Below are positions 1-12,450 of a DNA stretch of 64,000 nucleotides, piece after piece (position 1 is the stretch's first letter; each line of letters opens with the position of its first letter). The DNA is from Schistosoma haematobium (lineage: Eukaryota > Platyhelminthes > Trematoda > Strigeidida > Schistosomatidae), in assembly GCF_000699445.3 (NCBI RefSeq), contig NC_067196.1:1240001-1304000 (forward strand). Direction: 5' to 3'. The notes under the pieces were generated by a model. That model saw only the letters and a list, made by a program, of their open reading frames with translations, had not been told where the DNA came from and did not search any database. A program made the position numbers and the translations under genes.

Positions 1-426
1 CGAACATATCTTTCAAACTGACCTAGGCAATAACTTGTATTCTCACACATATTTCTAATTAACAACATTTTACAGATTCATAATCCTATCAAAGAGACTT
101 TCATTCAATTTGAGGTAGTTTACATACTCAACTTATGTATGTGATTGTCAGTTATCTCACGTTTTTCTTCCTTTGTAAAGGAGACTTACTGGAATAACTT
201 GTGCTCAGAGTTCTATAATCCGCCAGCCACGACATTACTTATCAAAGTAATTATTGATTATTTACCTTTCACGACGTAATTTCATGATGACACAACAAAC
301 GACTGTCATATTTTAAACGTTAAACATCACCGTTTGCGGATTTATTAATGTCAACTTAATGACATACAGTTTTCACAATAGGTCATTGAAACAACTTATA
401 GATGAATTTTGGTGTACATCAGTGTT
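1..426. other. No gene seen
   Basis: AT-rich sequence without a credible ORF or recognised repeat up to the 3' tail of the LINE fragment that starts at about 427. Confidence 0.6.
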
Positions 427-962
427 TTCAGTCAGTCAGCCAGTAACAACGTAGAACTTCGTACGTACGTACATCAGTTTGAGTTGCCATACCACATTAG
501 CACAGAGATGCAGTAGTCGATTCAAATCCCATAGTAATAGAGGTAATAGGAGTATAAGCAGTAATCGGGAAGATTAGTGTTTGGAGATGTTACTTAAAGA
601 GTATAATACAGTGAAATAAATTTGAGAGGAGAAAAAAAGAGACAAGGAGGAATAAGGAGATCAAAATTTGGGAGAACACAAAGAGTGGATGCACCTGCGC
701 CATTGCAAACGATTTTGAGCCATGTCATTCAGGGTCTCTAACCATCGGTTGCCATCATCTCGCGGTCCCTATCCAGGTAGTCTACACCTACCAACATCAC
801 TCAGACCACTTGTCGGTGACTTCATGGACTTGAGCCATGTTTTGGTCTGGCCGCCCCTAGCTTTCTTCCAACCTACTCCTATACCACTGAACATCGCACG
901 TCGAGGCAGTCGGTCGTTGAGCATACGTAACACGTGTCCCAGCCATCTCAGTGTTTTACATT
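427..962 (-). mobile_element. 3' end of a non-LTR retrotransposon (LINE-B), truncated
   Basis: Read on the minus strand, 666-960 is the C-terminal part of a LINE polyprotein (RRGGQTK-like, W-x-RD and ETL-x-DMAQNR-x-QW motifs), continuing into a 3' UTR that ends in CTGA repeats at 427-440. The same 3' end is seen in the LINE pieces at 22.0-22.6, 40.06-40.45 and 54.9-55.02 kb. Frames are broken, so it is a dead 5'-truncated copy. The short plus-strand ORF here is only its shadow. Confidence 0.75.
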
Positions 963-1974
963 AACTCACACAGAAATTCTATTTTTTTTCAAATGATTCC
1001 AACGTTCCCCAATATATCTTCAATGAAGATCAATAAATTATTTGTACTTATTGCCGATATGTGAATATTTCAATGTCAAACCCGAAATAGCTTCACATTG
1101 CAATGATAACCCGTTTCGAGCACTAATGAAAATGTACGGAGTATGAGGTGTGAATAAACGGGATTTTATCTAACGTACAATGTTTATTGCATTATCATCT
1201 GATACAATCTACTGCGATCAACTGTATAAATTGTAATTTAGCTGCAATGAATCCTAATGTTATCCTAAAGTATATGAATTACTCAGATGAACAAGCTGAA
1301 CAAGATTAAACCATAGATAATAAAGCTTACATGTATTACTCACTTCGTTATTAACCTACGTCTGTTTCACATCAAGGAGAAGCATAGATCCCGCACTAAC
1401 ATTAACCATCTAACTCTGACGTTGACAATCCACTGTAGTTGCTTGTAATTGCTTTTGAATTCTTTTATTTTATATTTCCAATTCACAACGCAGTATAATC
1501 TTTGATCCAGTTTTCTGTTGCTCTTCAGGTTTCCAGGTTAGCTCTTGCCTTGTTGAGCTGTCTGATTATTTCAGCGATATATATCCTTGTAGAGGCCTAT
1601 TTCAATACATGGCATCCCGTTAACTGAAAATTTAATACATGCCAAATCTCCTAGTATAATTATGGATTTACTCGAGATTATTTAAAAGCTCAAACGTCAG
1701 TTGTAGAGATAGTTTATTGTTAAAGATTGGTAAAATCTGCAAGCATACACGGAGCAAGCACACAGTGAAACCAAGAATGTGTGTGTGAGTAGGTACTAAA
1801 AATCTATATATACTTATGAGTGGATAAATTATTGATTGTCTGTGTATTACAACTATTGGCAAACTAGATTAAACATTACCATGTGTTCAATGAGACTCAA
1901 ACAGAAATTTACATGGTGGATCAAGTGTCTAAATTTCAGTGAGCAGATAAACAATACAAAAGTTGGATGGACCT
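963..1974. other. No gene seen
   Basis: AT-rich sequence. 1500-1570 loosely resembles the 3' part of the RTE elements found elsewhere in the window but is too decayed to call. Confidence 0.5.
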
Positions 1975-2075
1975 ACTACTTCCTATTCAGTTTCAGCGTC
2001 TTTTCTTAATTTTCTCTACAGCTGGAAGCTGGTTTGTTCTCTACCTCAGTAGGCTTATGCTGGTAGTAACCATTC
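1975..2075 (-). mobile_element. RTE-clade LINE scrap
   Basis: This stretch matches, base for base over much of its length, the RTE element at about 15220-15310 (same order of CAG, TTTCTTAATTT and CTCAGTAGG-like words). It is a short internal fragment on the minus strand with no open frame. Confidence 0.45.
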
Positions 2076-2607
2076 AACAGCCATTCCATTCGGAAATTAT
2101 TTTCAACTACTGGAACTTTTTTAGGAACGATTGTAGTAGTAGTTGTGGTAAAAAATGGGCTTGTTAAATTAAGCGTTAACAGATTGGAATGTTCGAGAGG
2201 CGTCAAACTGCTTCTAATCTTTTGTATAACTCTTGATATAATAATCCTCTGGTATTATTCTACTTCACTACTGAAGAAGGTAATGTTTTTTTACGTTTTG
2301 CGAAGTCAGTTTATTTGAAAATTCTCCACAAAACTAACGCCTTGCCTACACTAAATGAATGACAAGCCTAAAGATTATTGACAAACAATTTCACACCGAT
2401 TCAGGTGTTTGGCACAATAATTTTGTAAATAGTTGTGAGGTGTATTGAATTGATGATAAGTACACCGATTTTGATCTAGTCTGTTGCGGTGAGACAACGT
2501 TCAATAAATCTCAGCATTGATATTGAACAGCATAGAAATGGGTTTTACTGTCACTCTTAATCATATGCGATTCTACTACTGACGTTGAATACTCAGTACA
2601 CGATGGT

Positions 2608-2757
2608 TAAGATCATGAGTCAGTTGAAGTTCGACCACCATGGGAACCTGGAAGCACTGGACTGCCGTTTCGTCCTATTGTAGGACTCCTCAGTTGTGCA
2701 CATCCACGTGCTTCCAGGTTTTCCATGGTGGTCCAGCTTCAACTGACTCATGATCGT
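2608..2757. mobile_element. SINE-B fold-back with hammerhead ribozyme
   Basis: The outer ends are inverted copies of each other: GATCATGAGTCAGTTGAAG at the left, and its complement at the right. Between them is a hammerhead-like core on the minus strand. The second arm (from about 2708) begins within two bases of the predicted ribozyme cleavage point. It belongs to a family with about 15 copies in this window. Confidence 0.75.
2654..2699 (-). ncRNA. Hammerhead ribozyme (SINE-B copy)
   Basis: Minus strand shows core CTGAGGA, a stem II GTCC/GGAC-type hairpin, GAAAC, then a short stem III and a GTC cleavage triplet before CAGTGC. Stem I has two mismatches next to the core, so activity is doubtful. 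Confidence 0.6.
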
Positions 2758-5011
2758 ATTCATTGAAATTACTATAGTATCCACAAAACCCATCTGATAC
2801 TACTCAATATACAGTTACGTTTTAACAGTGTGTTTACGAAACGTATTCCGATTATATGTAACTTAATTTTCTCCATCTCTTTATTGACATTCCAATCAAT
2901 TTATTTTATACACTAAACAAGTGAATAATGTGAACTGTGAAAATATTATGTTTGATTTCTGTAACAGAATACAGGAAATTTCTATATTGACTGGTTGAAA
3001 ATCGTTTACAAAGAGAAAGTCATAGAAACTGAATAGAAGACTATTGTTGTACTTTTCTCTTAATCAAACGATTAACAGCATTACTTTACTTCATATCTTT
3101 TGGAACCTGAAAAGTATTATTGTATTCATTCACAACAGTTTGTGTAACATGATTTTAGTTTGACTAATTAAATGTATGCAGACTGCATTCCAATCGACCA
3201 TTCCTTCTTTGTTCATAATTGTGTATTGAAATTTGGATCTCATTATTGAATATGTCCAGTGTTTTTGATGTCGAAAACTCATCACATTTCAAGAGTTCTT
3301 TCGTGCGATTGCTTAGCGTTTTTACACGTCAAATATCAAATGATTTTCCAATATTTACTGAGTAATCAAGTCCACTATGTCGTCTTCGTGATGTTTATAT
3401 TGGAGTAAATTATTGTGCACAGTCATTGCCTCACTACTTTTGATCTTATCTATCATTACTGGTTTTGCGTCATACGCTCCAATCTGTAAGTCTGTATCAC
3501 CATCGCCACGGGTTTTGTATTCTCGGGAATGTTGTTATCGACAAAGCGAAATATATATATTTCATATCATGAACGAATTTCTTCACAATTGGGGTTTATA
3601 AGAAATGGGTCTGATTCAGGTCATAAAATTAACCAAGTCCGACTGATGAATTGATTTGTTCGTTGTGTATTTGTAGCAATAAGATATAACAACTTGTTCC
3701 AAAATGTTAACTCATCCAATCTCAGCTTAATAACTACCCAAGTGAATACATCAATTAGCAACTCATTTCTTATTACTAGGTTTTACTGTAAGAGAGTCAA
3801 GAATTGGCGTTATCATTTAAAAGTTCAATTCATCCAACTTAATAACACTGACCATCAATTCGACTATATCTAACGTTATGACGATTATTTACAAAGATCG
3901 AATAATCTAAATTCTACTACTATAATACGGAGCTGACAAATGGAATCGTAAGGTTGTTACTTTGAAAAGTCATATTCACACTGAACTGTTTATGGAATAC
4001 ATGGAAAATGGCAAACTACCGATAATCTGTAGAATTATGGTCTACTATGATATTAGTACTGCTCTAATAATAGACCTAATCCTAAATTTGTAGATTTGTC
4101 ATGATATAACTGCCTAATCCATAAGATCTTACGTGGAAGTCACACCATCGACTACACCAACTCACTGTATCGTATCAATTACCAATACATGATGTAGAAC
4201 AAAGTTTTGGCTAGAGAAAGAACAATATATTTAATATGAATAGAAGATATAAGGTAACACTGAGATGGACCACGCCTGCATGGACGAGCCATGCCACTCG
4301 ATCAACTCCAGTCCATTCAATTCATTCTTCGCGCCTTCTCCATCGTTAGGTATTTATCCGCGTTAAATATTGAATATCTATTTTCTGAGTTGTCTCGTGT
4401 TCACAGCTTTGTGGATTGTGCGGTTATTGTTCAATGCCACTACGAATCCTTATCACTCCGTGCAGCGTCAAATTTTACTGCACAATTTGTCTCCCAGCTC
4501 TTTCCACTAAATCATTAAATTTAAATTGTGTTTAAATTTTGCGCAATATATCTTGGTTGCAGGATGCAATTGGTGATGTTCCAGGTAGAAAAGATGACCA
4601 GTGCAATACACACACATCGCGTGTGAAACAATTTTCCACTGCAAACGACGTTGTGCAAAGTGGTGAATTGATCAACGTTTCTCATAAAAACATTTAGATT
4701 CCGTGTCTATGGTCCGGGGGTTTAGCGTCCATGCACGAGGCCAAATGAATGAATGTGCATTGAAATGTTGTTTGCATGGTCTTGAATATGTGATATTGAA
4801 TTCTCACATGCAAGAACAAAATGCTCATCCAGTGTTCGGACGTTTTCAGTGGTGATTCGAATATGATAGCTTTTTGATTTGAAGCCTTTGAGATAAAGCC
4901 ATTGTATACATGTAGCCGTCCGTGGTAAATTAGAAAGCTTTTACTAATTTGCCGAAGGCTACTGAAGTTATTGAAGTGAAGATCAATGAAAATGAAATGG
5001 AAATTGAATAG
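2758..5011. other. No complete gene; one orphan signal-peptide-like exon
   Basis: No recognised gene. 3413-3484 is a hydrophobic, signal-peptide-like open stretch ending at a good phase-1 splice donor (see separate entry). 4262-4760 has words resembling SINE-B heads in opposite orientations but is too diverged to call. Confidence 0.5.
3413..3484 (+). pseudogene. Orphan signal-peptide-like exon without ATG
   Basis: From TTG at 3413 the frame reads LCTVIASLLLILSIITGFAS and then YAPI, a textbook signal-peptide profile. It ends with a single T before the donor GTAAGTCT, so it is phase 1, exactly like the first exon of the micro-exon gene at 12.4 kb. There is no ATG in this frame after the preceding TGA, so it may be a decayed first exon (ATG to TTG), an exon joined to an unseen upstream one, or chance. 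No matching downstream exons were found before 12.4 kb. Confidence 0.35.
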
Positions 5012-5215
5012 TTGAGTGCTCTGAGGAGGGAGAGATATTTAAACTATACTCTGTCCTTAAGAGCCAGACGAATATGCACTGAAGACACAACTGATATTGA
5101 GCTGAATATAATTCAACATACACTTCTAACGAATGGCTTCCAACCCACTTCAATTAGTGACAGAATTTGGAAACCAGAGCTTAAACTTGAAGAAACTGTT
5201 TTGAAGAATGCCTAA
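5012..5215 (+). mobile_element. Possible Penelope-like retroelement fragment
   Basis: The open frame contains RARRICTEDTTDIELN followed by LLTNGFQP, resembling the segment after the reverse transcriptase of Penelope-like elements (RA-x-RIC ... E-x-E-L ... NGYP). This is recalled family resemblance, not an alignment. No GIY-YIG nuclease motif was recognised downstream and the frame closes at 5215. Confidence 0.4.
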
Positions 5216-8200
5216 CACTTGATTATCAAATTCAAGATGCAGCAGCTGGGATATTAAATGAAAGACTAGTCAGATACTTGAGAAAAAAACATTGATCTGT
5301 AGTGTTCCGAACTGTTTTCGCCAGCAAGAAAACCATTCAGGTAACTGTGAAGGATCACCAGGCACTTTGAACCACATCAACTTTCATCGATCAGTTTACT
5401 TTATCTTCTGGAGCTGGTTGTATTGGCTGTATAAAAAGCACTTTCACAATGAGAAACAAATTTCTAAAAACAAAAATAATGATTATAATGGTGTACATTA
5501 TCCTACAGTCTGATCTGTAAATTGAAATCATTTGTGTTATGTAGATATTTCAATGATTATGTTTTCTTGTTGCCCATCACAATATTCTGTCTAATTGATC
5601 AAACAATATGGTATTTGCTATTGTGTAGTGAGCATAATATTAATCTCAGAATAAACATTGTCACTCTCTAATGATGCGTTTCAGGGATTGACAATTATCT
5701 TCGCACATAGAACACAGATGATTGAAATTTTCATTTGACAAATGAAGGCTACACTTCTTAAAACAATATGAAGTGAAAACAAGTAGGTTGTCCTTCATGT
5801 TACATATGACTGACAATCACCAACACGCAGAAATTAAAGATGAATGAACTTTTCATCTTTCAAATGATGATTACTTTTCTATTGAGAAAATGAAGTGAAA
5901 ACATGGCGGTTGTCCTTTGTGTTACCGAACGTATTGCTTGAGGTGTGAGTAAACACTATAACCATTTACTACTTAATTTTAAATTAGTGAAATGAACGTT
6001 TTCTTGTAGAATCATCTAGTTTTCACGTCCATTTTTTATCGATCTATGGAAGCCTCCTCAATAATCCCAATGCTTTGAAACTCGGCTAGTTAATACGTCT
6101 CATGTATTTTTTCTATGAGACCATTGTCAATCACCATGATGACAAAGTCTACATCACGTTCTGTGTATCGTTTTATATTAGTTGATGTGACAGGTTGACT
6201 CATCGTTGCCCGATATTCTGAATAGGTGTAAGTGATTGTTGACAAAGTGTATGTTATGTTGAATGTTTATTGAAGTCGGTTATAATTGTTGAGTGGAAGC
6301 GATCAGAGTTTACATGACATTGAACACATACTGAAATGTAATCTGACATTGAAATTCGTCCTAATTTTGTAGTCAGCGGCCTACAATGTGGTATTACGAC
6401 ATCGGATCAGTCCTCATCTGCCTGACATTGTGTTGACGACATATAGTTCTTCAAGATGAATTGCAAACAAAGTGAGTAAAATATACTACGGTTTCCCGAA
6501 GCATCCGGTGTATAATCACTTCAAGCAATCTAAACTATCTACAAAGATTTATTTGTCGATATTGACTGACTTTGGTCAGCTCATTCACAAATGTTTGTTA
6601 AGTAATCCTTCCATTCGTGATACGAATTGTGAGACTATGGAAGGTAAGATAACCGATATTGTGGACAGATACATTTTACTGTTGACAACGTGTATGTTTT
6701 CACTCAATATTCATTGAGGTTTATAAAAACATTTAAGTAAATAGACCAAATTGTTCAAGAAAATAAACTTCATTGATATGTCTGTCGTTTGATATTCAAA
6801 ATCGTTATTCAGTTCGGTGATTTCCTCAATGTGCATCCCATTCACTTTCAAAATCGTTTCCTCATTTCCTCTTCAGCCGTGGGCTACTCTGTCTTCTCTC
6901 AAAGTAAACTGTTTCTGATGTTTCTGGTCAACGGATATTGATACTTCGCAGGTACGTGCAGGATTCCACATGCTTCAGACCTTCTTTAACTGAAATTTTA
7001 ATCAACATTTGGGTTTGAATGAAGCACAAAAAAACAGTTCAACAGAATAACACGAATGCGATTTGATTTCGTGATGTCTGTTCTGCTCCTCAGTATATGC
7101 AATCAATTGTTCGCAAAGACAAAACAGTGCTAAAATCTTATACAATAAATCTCAGAAAAATGATCTAATCCAATGAGTTGAATAAAGTAGACAATAAACA
7201 CGGAAGAAATGAGAATCGTTTTTGAATGGTTTACTATTTGTGTGCTAAGTGATTTGAACAATTTGGAAGGTGACGTCAAAGTCTCATGTACGTTTGTGAG
7301 AATCATTGAAGACAATTAAATATTCACTTCGTACAATATCTATTGTGCTCATTTGAGCATAAGTCTTTGGTAGGCCAAAGATCTGACTTCATGTAGATCG
7401 TTTCTGAATGCTATCAAAATATGTAGATCGTAAATTCTCATATGTAATCATTAATTTAACTAAGCGTGAATCGATATTTATAGTCAGGCAAAAATAGGTG
7501 ACGGAAATATGACGAGTAAGATAGGAAATGTACACACATACTTTTACATATAAACATCCACGGCTAAAAAGCGAATACAGGAATAGCAAGAAATGTAATT
7601 TCAGTGTAATGAATTGATTGACCTGTCCGAAAACATGAACAAAATATATTGGCTCGAAATCAGGCCAGCCACTACAAGTCTTATAATCGAAATTTGATTG
7701 TAACTGCTGTAACTCAATTACGAATTAAGTTCCCCCTGTCACATTTCGTGGAATGTAGAGCGCTGACCAGTGGTCTGAAATCAACTCTGTGCTGGACACT
7801 TCTCTTGAGCTGTCGCTAAGTGACATATATTAATTCGGTGTTTCAGTTAACTGTTCAGCGCATTATGTTCTTTTGTCTGCCTCCTTTCTTCTTCTCATGA
7901 GAATTCCAGCTGCGGAACATGACGTGAGATCCAGCTTCATGATATCCACAGTAGAATGTTGCTGAATATGTCTCGTCGGCAGATCAAGCGTATCTTGGGT
8001 ATCGTATTGTTAGATCTATCGAAGCGTCCAAGTCACCCGATTGAGATACGCGCAAAACCGAAGTTTCCAAAACAACGACTTGTCTACAATAGCGGTTCTT
8101 TATTATATAATACACAAAAATCAGTTACAAACCTCAACTTTTGAGGTGTCTAGGCGTCTAAACGCGTCCTTCAAGAATGAAAATAAAAAAGGTTTCCTGT

Positions 8201-10494
8201 AACAGTAACATGAAGAATAATTATAACATACGATAGTACAAAGGACAGCTGACAGCTGTTTCTAAATTTGATAACAGTTTACGAATAACCGAAACCCGAA
8301 CCAAGAGCAAAACAATATGGAAACTGTTGCGTTTAAACGAATGCACAGAACTGTGGATAACGGCTACAGCGATTAAGATACAGTAATTATAATTATAAAT
8401 GCAATGATGAGTAAAATAAACGTTATACGTATGTGTGGACATTTCAGAATATTACAGTACAACTCGCGTTACAACACAGGTTTGAAAATTGTTGGGAATA
8501 CAACTGCCTACTGAATGTAAGTAAGTAGTATAAGACAATATACAAAAGAGTAGAAAGGGGACAAGTAGGAACGATGTAAGACAAACTTAACACGTATTCT
8601 GCGCTTGCACTGAAATATGAATTTTCGTCAACAAATTGTGATATTCTAAACACTATAATAATTACACATCGAATTATGATATCTCGGACATAATATCGGC
8701 GTCATAATATCAACATTGTATTAGATTACCATACTATAAGCCAATGGAAAATAAGAAACTCAGGATTCATAAAATTCCCTAAATTGTTGGAATCAATTTG
8801 AATAAAAGGAATTTTAAAGACTAGTAATCGACTACCGAGAGAAGAAAATGGATGACGACAATTCTGTAAGACTGAACCATTCAGATTGTTCCGAAAACAT
8901 CTTTATCCACAACGTTCAAAGACATTAACAAAGAGCTAGATTAGAAAATGCCTAAGACAAAATATTTGTCAGAGAATTATCATGAAGTGTGTCAAGAAAG
9001 ACAAAACTACTTAAAAAATTTTTAAAAAACACGGTATAACATGACGTACAGTGTGTTTCGTATCTAAATGAGTGCTACTGAATGACGTATAATATGTACA
9101 CGTACATTGAGATTTATACTTCACCATTTACACCTGCTCTTACTCGCCATGTTATATAGGGCTACTACCCCTAACTGTCGGTCTGAAAAGTCGGAGAAAT
9201 GAAAATCTCGCGAATGTGATGAAAATGAGCTTGGTAGTGTTGTGATAGTATTCCGACAGCAGACAATGGGTTTTAAACGTTCTTCAGGCTGTGTTATTTC
9301 TTCCACTGGCTTTCCCTCCGATTTTTCCGTGTTGTTGCGTCTTTCTTTAGTTTTCTCGAGTTTTAGTTTTCTTCTTTTTTGGTTTTAGTTTTTGATTTTT
9401 TTTCGTTTTGAATATTATTCTGTGTTGTTTGCGTTTTATATTCCAAGATTTTGTTTGTGTTTTTCATGCTTGTATGTTTCATTCAATTTTCTCCAGCTAT
9501 ATTTTTCGTGAATTTCTTGCGAAGATGTTTCACTACTCTCTCTTAATCCAACGTCTTACACTGCTCGAGTACACAAAATCTTATCGACACAGCACAACAG
9601 TAGTTCATCGATATCAACACTCTATTTCTCACTCATCCAAATGCACTGTGTTATTTAGGACAATACTAGACTCAAAACACTGCACAATACACACATGAAC
9701 ATGCACATGCACTGTTAACATTGAATCAGTCCATTTGGTCAGAAAACCTTATGGAGACCATCCCCTCCTCACTTATAAACTGTCCTAATCATTCAATCAC
9801 TCACTCACCACTCGTCAATCATCACCAGTAGTTCGATAGAGTGAGACGATGTTGTCTGAGTGAGACTTGTGAAGGCACGGTGTCCGATTGGTCGACGTTG
9901 TGAATTGGACGAAGTGTTGAGGTGACACAGAACGAAGTGAGAATGTGGAGAGTGACATGGTGGTTGTATTGTTGTTATTGTTGTAGTGGATGATATTGAT
10001 GATGATTGTCTGTTATTGTGTGATCGTGGTGGTGTGTATGTGGTGGTCGTGATTGCATGTGACGTGCTAGTGTCATAAGTGTGATTGTATGGGTGGGACT
10101 CAGTGCGACGCCCGTTTCAGACTGGTCCCTAAATCCAACGCATTTGACTACTCCACCGTGCAAAAATTGATTGGGACTGCACAACAATAATTCATCAGTA
10201 TCAACGTTTCACTTCACCCTCATTAAAATACACTGTGCCATTTAGGACAACTACACACAACAAACAATGCAACACACTATTGGAATAATCCTCTTCCGTT
10301 CCTGTTAAGTTCCACTACATCTACATCAAATCCTCCTTGCTGCGTATGTACGTACAAGCTATCATCTCTTCCAGAACATTGTACTCAATCCAAACTTATA
10401 TGGTCTTTCCTATACTTGACTTCAGAACCTTAAGGGTGGTTCACTTTGTAATACCGTCTATCTAGTCCTTCTGTGACACTGTAGCTTCGGTTTT
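5216..10494. other. No gene seen; local direct repeats
   Basis: No host gene recognised. 5710-5815 and 5845-5935 look like diverged tandem copies (AATGAAGTGAAAAC-type words and a GGTTGTCC word in both). About 110 bases at 9590-9695 recur at 10180-10290 in the same orientation. 9300-9420 is T-rich on the plus strand and 9960-10060 is GT-rich. Confidence 0.5.
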
Positions 10495-11414
10495 ATCGTC
10501 GGAACCACCAGTTGTTGATTCACAAAGAAACAAGCCTCTCTATTACACCAACCTGCTCATGCACATATCATCGATCTAGTTCTGTACAGTGTGATGTGGC
10601 GAATCCCATGTAGCATTGTGTATGTGTTTCTGTGGTAATATGGATACAACTATAACCAATTCCTTTTGAAAACACATACATCTGCAAATAACACATCATT
10701 TTTGTGCGTTTGTCGCAGAACATATTGCCTCATAACATAACTTCATACCCAATGTTATACATTTTGAACACTTCAGACTGAAGATTGTCTTCTCTTGCCC
10801 AGACCGTGTCTAATCAGCTTCACCCATTGCACACAAAGACTGATTGTATGTATTCATCTACACTGTTAGCCAAATATCATTCACAGTCTCATAACTTGAT
10901 TGGAAATTCCGTCCACTTTTAATAACTGCTTCTCCGGTTGTCAGAACGAGTATCGATATCATCACGTCATAAGAGTCCCGAGTTTCATCATGAACTGTCG
11001 TAGCCACTCAATAGGGAGTCTCTTCCAAACTCAGGACACAATTTCAATAGTTTCATTCATTGTCTCTGATCAAAGTTATTCTATCGACGTTGTTAGACAA
11101 TTATTATTAGGTATATTTGCAATAAATAAATAAACATACACATCAACCTACTTCCGAACAGATCTAAAATCCATTTAGCTCCATACAATTCTTCTAGCCT
11201 CATTATTTCTATGAAACGCAAAAACAGTACGAGAATATCAGCGAAATGTGAAGACAGAAGCTTTTCTGTAAACATCTAATTCATCTGATCAGTGAATAGC
11301 TTTACTGACAAGTGTCTAGACGATTTAGAATCAGAGTTAACGTGTATTGGTAATGTGAATGATATCTGTCGGCAAAAAGATATAAATTGAATTTAGTTTT
11401 CTGGCATATGAATT
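10495..11414 (-). repeat. Arm 1 of a ~0.9-kb inverted duplication
   Basis: Its reverse complement is repeated at about 17463-18402, including an open segment reading ...[22 protein letters not shown] in both arms. Part of the arm decodes as an RTE endonuclease scrap (PHK-x-IH-x-ATW-x-SP-like). The spacer of about 6 kb holds the promoter and first exons of the micro-exon gene. Confidence 0.75.
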
Positions 11415-12340
11415 CGCAGTTCCATTTGTTCTTTAGTATACTGAATGATTGATTGACCGTTGGTTGAGTGAGTTATTAAGATCTCCACATCAGACAAGTA
11501 GCAAAGAATACAATTGACAGCAGTTTACACGATCTGTTAAAGAGAGAGGCGTAAGTGCATAAATACTAGGTAACTAAAGTTATGGTTCCAATCGCACCAT
11601 GATGCGAACAGTGACAAGGAATACAGCGATAAGGTGATCGGAACGACTTTGAGAACAGCTTATTAAAATGAGGAACGATTGTCGTGCGTGCTACTTATAT
11701 TGACAGATATTTGTATTATGTAACAACGATCAGAAGTAGAAGATTTGTTCAAATAAAGTTGAGATGATTGAAACAAGCAAAAAATGAAAGGGAAACCGAA
11801 AAAAGTAGAGAAGTGGAAGGATCATGAAAGATATAAAGAACAATTGATGAAAGACTTGCAAGTAAAGTATTTAATGTATGGTCTTTAAAACTTAGTAAAT
11901 AACCCTTCATAAGATAATCTATTCGGTGTCCTTAACAAAAACAACAACAACTAATTTTGCAAGTGAGAAACAATAAACTTATTCATGTAATATACTCAGA
12001 AACTGTTTTCTCATCTGTATCATAAGTGTCCTAAGGATGTGATGTCCTTTTTTCTTCTTTAAAAGTACACTTTCTTGATATTAACTATGTACTATGTATA
12101 TTCAACAAATTACATGTTACTTTGTTTAACAAGAAATATACTTAATGTCTTTAACAAAACCTACCCCCTTTGCTTCGCTTGGTTAATTTTGAACATACAT
12201 TTGAATATGTTACTGCTTAGTAACTAGTTTATTTTGTTTTTCTTCTCACAAAACTACTTCAGAAACATAAGAATAGTAACCATTCCAGAGTTCACATGGA
12301 TTTCTTTTCTCATCTTTGGTTATACACGTTCGCTTCATAC
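11415..12340. other. Upstream region of the micro-exon gene
   Basis: AT-rich non-coding sequence between the inverted-repeat arm and the TATA box. No ORF or repeat recognised. Confidence 0.5.
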
Positions 12341-12348
12341 TATAAATA
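12341..12348 (+). promoter_or_regulatory. TATA box of the micro-exon gene
   Basis: TATAAATA lies 61 bases before the ATG of exon 1. Usual spacing would place transcription start near 12370, giving a 5' UTR of roughly 30 bases. Inferred from position; no start site is proven. Confidence 0.6.
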
Positions 12349-12401
12349 TGTATACATTATTGAGAAAGCATTCATTGTGAAAAGATTATTTTGTGAAACA
12401 A

Positions 12402-12450
12402 ATGAAAGCCTGTTTTGTGCAAGCAATAGTTAGTGTTATATATTATCTTG
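12402..12450 (+). CDS. MEG exon 1 (start, signal peptide)
   Basis: ATG followed by a hydrophobic stretch; ends with one base (G) before the donor GTAAGTAA. The start is chosen because the frame has a TATA box 61 bp upstream and gives a signal peptide. Confidence 0.85.
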
